Positions 43,008 to 54,900 of a stretch of 64,000 bases of DNA are shown here, in pieces (within the stretch, counting starts at the first letter, position 1; each line of letters begins with the position of its first letter). A program made the translations under genes and the position numbers. Source of the DNA: Closterium sp. Naga37s-1 (taxonomy: Eukaryota > Streptophyta > Zygnematophyceae > Desmidiales > Closteriaceae). Under the pieces are notes generated by a model. That model was not told the DNA's origin, ran no database searches, and saw only the letters and a program-made list of their open reading frames with translations. The stretch spans positions 1 through 64,000 of the forward strand of contig CANJKZ010001160.1 of the NCBI GenBank assembly GCA_947471745.1, given 5' to 3'.

Positions 43008-46000
43008 TCAGAAATACTCAAACTTATACCGTCGAAACGCATCCGGCCCACGCTCCTCATACTCCTTCCGACTCACAGCCTGCCGAAGCAATCTCCTCCC
43101 ATCCCCAGCCATGGCTGCCGCTCCCCTCCACGCGTCCCAGAACACATCCCGTGCTTCCACAATCTTTATCCCACTCCCCATTGGCAGCACCTGACGATAC
43201 TCCGCCTCCAACCTGCCCCTCATTCCGGGCAGCAGCGAACTTCCTCCGGTCAGGAAGAGAAAGCTCGGCGGAACGTTTTCCATGCCCAAACCAGCAGTGG
43301 CAACCACAAAAGCACCACTTGCCGACTTGGTTCTAGAGTACAAAGGGACTAGTTTGCTCCTTAGCTCCTCCGCCGTTCTTCTCACAGCTGCTCCCAAACT
43401 TTCGCCCAAGCCTGCCCGGTCCAGCCCAATCAGAGATGGCTCGAAAATAATTTCAGCTGCCCGGACGCGCTCCACGCCGAGCCGGATCTGATAGTCTGCG
43501 TCGGTGGGCTGCCGAACCGAAGGTCCGGGAACGCTGGTAGCCGTGCCTGGAGCTGTGGTTGAAGCAGGCGCGGCATTGATGGAGACTAGGAAGGTTGGGT
43601 CCACCTCCTGAGAGAGACAAGGGGCCGTCGGGGGCGAATGGGGAATGGGGGACAAATAGGGGATGGGAATGACCGTTTCCCAGTAAAACTCGTAGTGGAA
43701 AAAGCATGGAACTAGGTCACATCACATGCACACTGCACCTACACCGTCACCCCAGTGTATCCCCTATCTCGTGCCCACTTCCTTCACCATTCCTGCACAT
43801 AGCCACACTTGCACCCCCCCTCACCTGCACCCACCCTCACCTGCACCCCCCCTCACCTGCACCCACCCTCACCTGCACCCCCCCTCACCTGCACCCCCCC
43901 TCACCTGCCTCTCACCACCCTAACTCTCACCACCCTCCCTCACCTGCACGCCCCCTCATCCTCACCTGCACCCACTCTGACCTGCACCTGCTGACAGCCC
44001 TCACTCTCACCTGCACCTGCTGACAGCCCTCACTCTCACCTGCACCTCCTGACAGCCCTCACTCTCACCTGCACCTGCTGACAGCCCTCACTCTCACCTG
44101 CAGCCTGGCTATCAGCTTCTCCAGCTCTGCTGCCTCCCTCTCCGCCTCCTCCTCCTCTTCCTCCTCCACGCCCTTAGCGCTCATCCGCTTATACACCAGC
44201 CAGTCCTCGTCCCTCATCCCAAAATCATCCTCCTCCCCTGCTCCCCCTCCCCCTTTCCTCCCTCCTCCACCCCCTCCTTCCCCCCCTCCCCCTCCTCCTC
44301 CCTTCCCTCCGCCCGCGCCTCGCCGCCCTTTCTTACTCTCAAAAGCTGCAGCAGTCAGAAGCTTCATCCTCTCCCTGTGCGCAGCAGTAATCCGCTCTGT
44401 TCGCCCACCAGCCACACTCCGAGCAAGGGCGCCTCCCAGCCCCACGCCCGTGCCCCCTGCAAGGGCACCAGCAGGGCCCCCCAGTGAGGTGATGTCTAGA
44501 GTCGCACCTTTCACAGCCTGGCCTGACGCTGCTGCTGCTGCTGCTGCCGCAAGAGAGAGCACAGGCGAGACAGCTAATCCTCCTCCTGAAACCCCTCCTC
44601 CTGCTAATCTTACTCCTGCTCCTGCTGCGCCTGCTGCCGTTGCTCCTGCTGCTCCTGCTGCTCCTCCTGCTGCCCCTGTTGCTGCCCCCACTGTCCCACC
44701 TCCTCCTACCGCTTCTCCCCCACTGGCACCTCCTTCCGATCCCATGCCCTTCCCACCAGACTCTTCCCCTCCCACTGATGGCGACGCCGCAGCACCAAGA
44801 ACCACGCCCCCTGCTCCCAACTTCCTCCGCTTCCTCTGCTCCAGTGCTGTCTGCAGCTGCTGGAACCGCGCCTTCAACTCTGCTGCATATGCCTCGGGGT
44901 TCTCCCTGCAAGGGAAAGCAAGAAGCAACGGAAACAGGCAACAAGCATGGTCACAACAGGGGCACAATGAGGGATCAAGCTGTCAACCACGCCCCCTGCT
45001 CCCATCCTCCGCTTCCTCTGCTCCAGTGCTGTCTGCAGCTGCTGGAACAGCGCCTTCAGCTCTGCTGCATATGCCTCGGGGTTCTCCCTGCAAGGGAAAG
45101 CAAGAAGCAACAAGCAACTGAAAAATGAAGCTGTCAACCATCCCTCCGCTTCCTCTGCTCCAAGGCCGCTTGCAGCTACCGAAATCGCGCCCTCAAGTCT
45201 GCTGCATACGCCTCTGGATTCTCCCTGCAGAGAAGGCAAGAAGCAACAGTCGACAGGCGAGAGGCAAGAGGCAAGAAGCAAGGGAAGAGGCAAGAAGCAA
45301 GAGGGAAGAGGCAAGAGGCAAGAGGGAAGAGGCACGAGGCACTAGGCACGAGGCACGAGGCACGAGGCACGAGGCAAGAGGGAAGAAGGAAGAGGGCAAC
45401 ACACAACAGAGGCAACGAAAAGGAGACACGAAGGTGAAGTTGGGAAATAGGCTCCCAAACCTGCTTCACGCAGCAAGCTGCAATGCCTGCAAAACCGCTC
45501 GCCACCTTCTTCCCCTCTCAACTCGTCCCCACCCGCCTCACCGCCTCCTCCTCTCCGCCTCACCCATCCAGCCAGCCCACCCATCTCACCTCCTCTTTTC
45601 TCTCCTCCTCGTCCCTCTCAGCAGCCGCCTTGGCTCGCTTCTCCTCTGCCGCCTGTCGCATCGCCTGCCCCAATGCGATCATCAAGGCACCTCAGAAGTA
45701 GGCTCATCCCGCACGACTCAAAGCCCTTCACACCTTGACTCGTCCCCACACGCCTCACCTCCTCTTCCGCTCCTCTTCATCCCTCTCAGCAGCCGCCTTA
45801 GCTCGCTTCTCCTCTGCTGCCTGACGCATCCTCGCCTGCCCCAGCGCAATCCCTCGCATCGTCCGCTGCCGCCGCTTCTCCCTCAGCTGCCATGCAACGC
45901 CGAATGCAGGGAAGGGTGAGAAAACAGTTAATAGATATCCCAGAACGGAAAGACTAGAGGGTGGAGGGATGAATAGAGGATGCAGGAAACGAGGGAGGGA

Positions 46001-48898
46001 TAACCCTACAGGACGATTTTTGAGTCGACTCAAAAATAACCCTACAGGACGATTTTTGAGTCGACTCAAAAATAACCCTACAGGACGATTTTTGAGTAGA
46101 CTCAAAAATAACCCTACAGGACGATTTTTGAGTCGACTCAAAAATAACCCTACAGGACGATTTTTGAGTCGACTCAAAAATAACCCTACAGGACGATTTT
46201 TGAGTCGACTCAAAAATAACCCTACAGGACGATTTTTGAGTAGACTCAAAAATAACCCTACAGGACGATTTTTGAGTCGACTCAAAAATAACCCTACAGG
46301 ACGATTTTTGAGTCGACTCAAAAATAACCCTACAGGACGATTTTTGAGTCGACTCAAAAATAACCCTACAGGACGATTTTTGAGTCGACTCAAAAATAAC
46401 CCTACAGGACGATTTTTGAGTCGACTCAAAAATAACCCTACAGGACGATTTTTTAGTCGACTCAAAAATAACCCTACAGGACCACGAAAAGAGAGGAGAA
46501 AGGAGGAATGAGCAGCAAGATGAGAAACGGAAGGGCGTTCGCTTTGCTCACCTCCTCGGCGTGCCCTCATTCCCCTCACCTCCTCTACTGTCAGTTCTGC
46601 ATCCGGGACATCCAGCCGCACCTGTCGGTGGTACACCACCAACTCATCCTGCTCTGTTGATTGAGCCAACTCACCGCCTCTGCGCCCCAACTTCTCCTCC
46701 CACCTCGTCTGCTCTCAAACCCCTCCTTGCACCTCCTCGGCTGTCAGTTCTGCATCCGGGATATCAAGCAGAGGGTACGGTACAGCACCGACTCATCCTG
46801 CTCCTATGAGTCGACTCTCACTGCACCACCTTACCTCCTTTGCTCGTCAGGTCACTCCTCTCTCACCTCCTCAGCCGTCAGTTCTGTATCTAGGACATCA
46901 AGCAGACGGTACAGCACCGACTCATCCTGCTCCTCCTTTGAGTCGATTCGAAGTTACTCACATCAGCTCTTTTTCACCTCCCCTCTACCCTCACCTCCTC
47001 TCTCCTCGCACCTCCTCAGCCGTCAGATCTGCATCCGGGATATCAAGCAGAGGGTACAGCACCGACTCATCCTGCTCCTCCGCCCCCCCAGCCACCGACC
47101 CCGTCTCGCCCTCCTCCCCTTCACCCTCACCCTCCTCGCCCTCCCCCTCGCCCTCCTCCCCCCTCAGTTTCCTGAGAGTCGCCAAGCTCTTGGCGAGCTT
47201 GCCTCGTGCTTCTGAGAGGGTGGCACAGCGCACACGGGAGAGCAGCTGCGATAAGGGGTGGAGCGGAGAGGGTGGACGAGGAGAGGGGAAAGGGGAAATG
47301 GGAGAAAGGGTAGGGGGGGGAGAAGGGCTTTTGAGTTTTCTGAGAGTGGCCATGCTCTTGGCGAGCTTGCCTCGTGCTTCTGAGAGCGTGGCACAGCGCA
47401 CACGGGAGAGCAGCTGCGGAGTGGGAGGGAGAGGGGAAAGAGGGGGGGTAGGAGGGGCGGACTTTGAGTCGACTCAAAAGAGGGGCGGACTTTGAGGCAC
47501 TTCAGCAGTCGCCGTGCTCTTGGCGAGCTTGCCTCGGGCCTCTGACAGTGTGGCACCACGCACACGTGAGAGCAGCTGAGAGGTTGGGGGAAAAAGGGGA
47601 GGGGATAGTGGGGGAGGGTTTAAGCGCCTGAAAGCTGCCATGCTCTTGGCGAGCTTGCCTCTGGCTTCTGACAGAGTGGCACAGCGCACACGCGAGAAGA
47701 GCAGAGCAGCTGGGAGGGAGGGGAAGGGAGGAGTGGAGAGGGCGGAGAGGGGAAAGGGGAGACGGGAGAACGGGTAGGGGGGAGAGATGGGCTTTTGGGT
47801 TTTCATGAGAGCTGCCATGCTCTTGGCGAGCTTGCCTCTGGCTTCTGACAGAGTGGCACAGCGCACACGCGAGAAGAGCAGCGCAGCTGGGAGGGGAAGG
47901 GAGAGAAGGAGGGGGCGGGGATGTTGGGGGTGGGGGGGGGGATAGGGTGCGCGGGAAGACGGGAGAAAGGGGATGTAGGAGGGATGTACTTCACCAAACG
48001 TCACAGATGAAATCCAAACGTCACATATGAAATCCAAACGTCACCGATGAAATCCAAACGTCACAGATGAAATCCAAACCTCACAGATGAAATACCAAAC
48101 GTCACAGATGAAATCCAAACCTCACAGATGAAATCCAATCCTCACAGATGAAATCCAAACCTCACAGATGAAATCCAAACCTCACAGATAAAATCCAAAC
48201 CTCACAGATGAAATCCAAACCTCACCATAATCGCCTCTCTCCCTTCCGCCCCGTCCTCCACATCTTCGATCACCGCTCTCAACCCCTCCACCTCGCTCTC
48301 CACCTCCTCCAACTCCGCCGCCCGCTTCGCCGCCCGCTTGGCAGCCGCCATGTCTCGCAGGCGCTGCCCCGCGCGCTCCTTGTTGGCCGCCCGCCTCGCC
48401 ACCTCCTCTTCCGATGGCCCCTGGGGAGCCACGGGCACCACCCATGGAAGCTGCCAGGAAACCACCGGGACGTCTGGGGACTGGGTGGTGTGGGAGGGGG
48501 GAAGGGAGGAGGGGAGGAAAGGAGGGGATGATGTGCGGGTGTCAGTGGCTATTTAGTTGCTTCAAAGGAGGAGTGTGTAAGTGCACGGGTGCATGCAATG
48601 TCCCGCAGCCACCATGACTCTCACGCGCTCCTTGTTGGCCGCCCGCCTCGCCACCTCCTCCTCTGACGGGCCCTGGGGGGCCACGGGCGCCGCCCACGGA
48701 AGCTGCCAGGAAACTACTGGCGCATGTGGGGACTGGGTGGAGGAGGGGTTGAGGGGATGGAGGGAGGGAAGGGAGGGAGTATTAAGGGTTTTGGTGGCTT
48801 GTATTGCAGAGTAATGAAGGATTCGAAACGCAGCAAGCCGTGTGGTCGCCGTTGAAACCTTGTATTGCAGGTTCTGAAGGGTGCCTTCGTTTCCGTGC

Positions 48899-48939
<41 letters not shown>

Positions 48940-51900
48940 GCTGTCGGCGCAAGCATGTGCATGACGGGACGGGATGTATCATGGATGTGATGTGACATGT
49001 GCATGCATGCTGTCGTTACTCAATCAAGAGTCGTTGGAACGACCCTCCATAGCCATTTGAGAGTCACTCAACGAACGACCGTCCCACCCTTCACAACCGT
49101 GCACAACTGTCCACAACCGTCCCATTCTCCACAACCGTGCACAACCATGTCACCTGGAATGCCTTCAATTCCTGCGAGTAGTCAATGGCCACATACACAC
49201 CCCGGCACTTCATCTCCTCGGCTCTCTCCCACGTTATGACAGATCTGTGGTGGCACATGTGATGTGGCATGACAGAGTGACATGGCATGACAGAGTGACG
49301 TGGCATAACAGAGTGATGTGGCATGACAGAGTGACGTGGCATGACAGAGTGACGTAGCATGACAGAGTGATGTGGCATGACAGAGTGACGAGGCATGACA
49401 GAGTGACGTGGCATGACAGAGTGACGTGGCATGACAGAGTGACGTGGCATGACAGAGTGATGTGGCATGAAAGAGTGATGTGGCATGACAGAGTGACATG
49501 GCATGAGAGGTTGACGTGGCATGACAGAGTGATGTGGCATGACAGAGTGACGTGGCATGACAGAGTGATGTGGCATGACAGAGTGATGTGGCATGAAAGA
49601 GTGATGTGGCATGACAGAGTGATGTGGCATGACAGAGTGATGTGGCATGACAGAGTGATGTGGCATGCCAGAGTGACATGGCATGAGAGGTTGATGTGGC
49701 ATGACAGCGTGTTTGCGTGCGTGTGAGTGAGTGCGCGCGTGCATGTGTGTGTGCGCGAGTGCGCGCGTGTGTGTCTGTGTGTCTGTGTGTATGAGTGTGT
49801 GCGCGAAATAATAATATTGCAACGAAAGCTGGAATCAGGCATACAGGCCGTGCTTGATTGAAACCAAACAATTCACTGCTATGACCTGTCAACGATTGAT
49901 GAAACACAGTGTGCGGTACGAACACAAAGCTTTGCAAAACGGTACAGAGTGGTGCACTGATTGACATGCCATGAGGATATCAGGCCTCATGCCAGCCTTC
50001 TTTCCATCATCCTATGCAGAGGAAGAATGTAAAAATGGAAGATTTTTTTTAAGGACAAACGAGCAAGAGAGAGGAACGGAGCGTAGAGGATGGGGGGAGG
50101 AAGGGTGGGGTGAGGGAGGGGAGGGGGGTGGAGGTGGGGTCGGGGGAGATACGAAGGTGGCGAAGAGGGATCCTGAGCTGTGAAGCGCATACACGCCTTC
50201 TGGTGAAGCTGTGAAGCGCATACACGCCTTCTGGTGAAGCTGTGAAGTGCATACACGCCTTCTGGTGAAGCTGTGAAGCGCATACACGCCTTCTGGTGAA
50301 GCTGTGAAGCGCATACACGCGCATACACGCCTTCTGGTGAAGCTGTGAAGTGCATACACGCCTTCTGGTGAAGCTGTGAAGCGCATACACGCCTTCTGGT
50401 GAAGCTGTGAAGCGCATACACGCCTTCTGGTGAAGCTGTGAAGCGCATACACGCCTTCTGGTGAAGCTGTGAAGCGCATACACGCCTTCTGGTGAAGCTG
50501 TGAAGTGCATACACGCCTTCTGGTGAAGCTGTGAAGCGCATACACGCCTTCTGGTGAAGCTGTGAAGCGCATACACGCCTTCTGGTGAAGCTGTGAAGCG
50601 CATACACGCCTTCTGGTGAAGCTGTGAAGCGCATACACGCCTTCTGGTGAAGCTGTGAAGCGCATACACGCCTTCTGGTGAAGCTGTGAAGCGCATACAC
50701 GCCTTCTGGTGAAGCTGTGAAGCGCATACACGCCTTCTGGTGAAGCTGTGAAGCGCATACACGCCTTCTGGTGAAGCCGTGAAGCGCATACACGCCTTCT
50801 GGTGAAGCTGTGAAGCGCATCCACGCCTTCTGGTGAAGCTGTGAAGCGCATACACGCCTTCTGGTGGCTTTTGAGTCGACTCAAAAAGTCACCTCGTTAC
50901 ACTGGCACATGATAAGAAGGTGGCAAAGAGTGGGCCTGAGCTGTGGGCACGTACGCGTGTTGTGGATAGAGCAGAGTGAGAAGGCGCTTCAGGTAGTCAG
51001 TGACGTGCCATCCGCCAACGGGAATGCGACACGTGGCGTCCAGCAGAGGCTGCCCTGCGATCATCTGCCTGCACACATGGCGCCACGTGGCAACGCACGA
51101 TTGGCTCTTGATGGCAGCAGAGGAGCGCGCAGTTCAGAAAGCAAGAACGAGAGAGGGGGGAGGATAGATAGAGAATGGCGGGCGAGAGAGCGAGAAAGAG
51201 GGCGTGAAGGGGCAAAAGAGAAAGTGCAGGAGAGCGAGAAAGAGCGCGTGAAGGGGCAAAAGAGAAAGTGCAGGAGATCGAGAAAGACCGGGTTAGAGAG
51301 CGAAGGAAGGGGGCAACAGCAGGAGCGCACGCACGGGCATGACATGGGTGGTGGAGTGGCCGCAGTTGACAAGCAGACCGTCCGGTACAGAGTGGTGCTG
51401 TGCGGTGTTGTGGCGATAGCTGAACACCCCATCCACTCCGAACGCTGCAAGAGTGCAGGGCAGCCGATGTGGTGGAGAGGGGTGGGATGGGATGGCATGA
51501 GATGTGAGAAGAGCATTGGAGACGAGGGTATGAGGTGAAGTGAGAGGCTTCTAGTGGAAAGTGAGTGAGGAAGGATTGAGGACGGAAGGGGAAGGGAGGG
51601 GTGGAGAGGAGTGGAGAGGAGTGGAGAGGAGTAAAAGTTGAGCAAGGCAAGGCAAGGTGGAATGGTAAGTATGGCAGGTGGGTGGGACGGACATAGCGTG
51701 ACAAGACATGACATGGCGTGACAAGACATGACATGGCATGACAAGACAAGACAAGACATGACATGACATCCGAGTGACGCCCTGGCAAACTGCACAAGCT
51801 GACACGACCTCTCTAGCAACGAACGGACACCACAACACTCCCGCAACGCCCACGCACAAAACGCCTTATCACACTCCCCAACACTCCATGGCAGGGATGC

Positions 51901-54900
51901 TACACCTGTATTGCCTTACCCAGGGCAGGCACGCCGTAGGTTTCAAACATGAGCTTTGCTGGCTTGCCACGCATGCATATCCCAAGCTTACCAAGCAGCA
52001 ATGCTACACCTATGTGCCTTATCCAGGACAGCAATACCACACCTGTACATCCCAAACTTACCCAGGGCAGGGACGCCGTAGGTTTCAAACATGAGCTCTG
52101 CTGTCTTGCCACGCGTATACAGGGGCGCGCAGGGAGCCTCGGTTAATAGCACAGGGTGGTTTACCCTGCCGCAGGCTTCCACCCCCAATCGATCAAACGC
52201 GTAATCAAATATCTGAGAGGTAAGGCGCGAAAAAGCATGGTGGAAAGGGAGGAGAGGAGGAGGAAGAGGGGGTGGGTGGGGTGGGCGGGGAGAGGAATGA
52301 GAGGAACGGGCAGGGAATTAACAGGGGAGGGAGGAAGATGAAGGATGGGTTTTGAGAAGGGGATTGTAAACGAAAGTGTAGAGTCCCGGAGGGGAAATTC
52401 GAGGAAATGCGGAAGAAAGGAACGGGAAGCTAGGCTGAGGCAGAACAAGAGAGGGGGGGAGGGTAGCAGCGAGAGAGGCATACATACGCATTCCATGAGC
52501 TCCAAGTCATCGATGACGTTGGACTCAAAGGGCGAGCGAGTCGACTCAAAAGTCACCTCGATTCCATGAGCTCCAAGTTATAGATGACGTTGGACTCAAA
52601 GGGCGAGCGAGGAATTGAGGGGATAGGGAGGGACGAAGAGCGGTGAGGGAGGGAGCGCAGCAAGTGGGTGGGGGCCATACGCATTCCATGAGCTCCAAGT
52701 TATAGATGGACTCAAAGGGTGAGAGAGGGATGGGGAGGGAGGGCGGGAGCGAGGGAACGAGGGCAGTGAGCGAGGGAGGGTAGTAAGCAAAGCAAGGGCC
52801 ATACGCATTCCATGAGCTCGAAGTTATAGATGACGTTGGACTCAAAGGGCGATCGGACGCTCTGCCGCCCAAACTCCAGCGCCCTCAGCGCGGGCCACGT
52901 GGGGTCCCAGTCGCCCACCACCGTCACCTGCGAGCCTGGCGGTGGAGGGGAGGGGGTGAAGGGGGACATGGGCAAGGCAAAGAGGCTGCCGGTTGCTTGC
53001 TGCCAGTGGTGTCAGCTCCAGCGCCCTCAGCGCGGGCCACGTGGGGTCCCAGTCGCCCACCACCGTCACTTGCGAGCCTGGCGGTGGTGTGATTGAGGTG
53101 AAGTGAGGTGAGGGAAGGATGGGTGGGCAGGGCAGGCAGGGCGCGGTCAATGCTGGGAGGATGGGATGACGGGCAGGGCGCGGTCAAAACACTTCTTCAA
53201 ACAGGGCGCGGTCAAAACACTTCTTCAAACAGGGCGCGGTCAAAACACTTCTTCAAACAGGGCGCGGTCAAAACACTTCTTCAAACAGGGCGCGGTCAAA
53301 ACACTTCTTCAAACAGGGCGCGGTCAAAACACTTCTTCAAACAGGGCGCGGTCAAAACACTTCTTCAAACAGGGCGCGGTCAAAACACTTCTTCAAACAG
53401 GGCGCGGTCAAAACACTTCTTCAAACAGGGCGCGGTCAAAACACTTCTTCAAACAGGGCGCGGTCAAAACACTTCTTCAAACAGGGCGCGGTCAATGCTG
53501 GGAGGATGGGATGACGGGAAGGGGCGAGCTTCGGTAATTTCAGCTCCAGCGGCCTCACTGCAGTGCAGTGCCGGCCACGTGGGGTCCCGGTCACGTCACC
53601 CACCACCGTCACCTGCAAGCCTGGCGGTGATTCATTTAAGTGATGCGAAACGAAGGGGGAGAGGGGGGGGGATAGACGAGCATGGGTGGCGAAGCACAGC
53701 CTCTCACTTCTCACCCTCTCACCCTCTCACCCTCTCACTCTCTCACCCTCTCACTCTCTCACCCTCTCACCCTCTCACCCTCTCACCCTCTCACCCTCTC
53801 ACCCTCTCACCCTCTCACCCCCATTCTCCCCCCGTTCCCCCCGTTCCCCCCGCCCCACCCTAACCCCTCCTCTTCCCACCCCCACCACTCACCCCAGTCC
53901 TCCCAGCTCACTCCCGCTCACCCCCGCTCACCCCCGCTCACCCCAGCTCACCCCCGCTCACCCTCGCTCACCCCCGCTCACCCCCGCTCACTCCCGCTCA
54001 CCCCCGCTCACCCCCGCTCACCCCAGCTCACCCCCGCTCACCCTCGCTCACCCCGCTCACCCCCGCTCACCCCCGCTCACCCCCGCTCACCCCCGCTCAC
54101 CCCCGCTCACCCCAGCTCACCCCCGCTCACCCCTGCTCACCCCCGCTCACCCCCGCTCACCCCCGCTCCTAGGCCGCGGCCGCCCCACGACGCTCCTGAA
54201 GTCCACCCGCGGATCCACCTCCCCTCCCCACCTGCGCGCAGGCCGCAGGGGGGAAGAGGGGAGAAGGGAAAGGGGGGAGGGGAGGGGGGAGGGGGAGGGG
54301 GAAGGGGGAGGGGGAGGGGGAGGGGGAAGGGGGAGGGGGAGGGGGAGGGGGAGGGGGAGGGAGGGCATGGAGGGGGGGGGGAGAAGGGGGAAAGACTAGA
54401 GATGGGGGTGAGGAGGCAACGGAGGATAGGGGTGGCGGGGGGGCCGGGAACACGGGTGTGCGGGAAGAGCAACAGGCACAGAGAAGGGAGACGGAAAACA
54501 AGGGGAAATAGGTTGGCGGAAGAGGAATTATGCGCAGGTAGAGAGCAAGGGAAAGCGGAATCAAGGGGAGTTTGCGGAGCAATGGAGATGAAGGTGAATG
54601 AATGGGCGAAGGTTGAAGGGAGAGGAAGGGAGGGGAGGAGGGAGGGGGAGAGGGGGGGGGGGGGGGGGGGGGGCGGGGGGAGGGCGGGGTTGTAATGCAT
54701 TGGAGTCAGATAGCAGCAGATGGCACCTGGAATCCTTTTTGTTGTTGATTCTCGGAATTTTCAAAATCAACCTAATACAAAGAGGGGTCGTGTGGGGGGC
54801 GTGGGGGGAGGTTGCAATGGCGGCAGATAGCAGCAAATGCCACCTACAATTCCCAACGCCGCCATACTTATTCGGCTCTCGAGTAACCTGATCACTCAAG

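Noticed and set aside
46000-46485. Possible CRISPR array (regular 36-bp units with a palindrome)
   Set aside because: Units are contiguous with no unique spacers; it is an intronic minisatellite in a eukaryotic gene. The same applies to the 28-, 30-, 31- and 52-bp arrays.
49091-50884. Large open frames of repeated peptides (SLCHAT, LHSFTRRRVCAS)
   Set aside because: Artefacts of the 18- and 31-bp minisatellites inside ARP5 introns.
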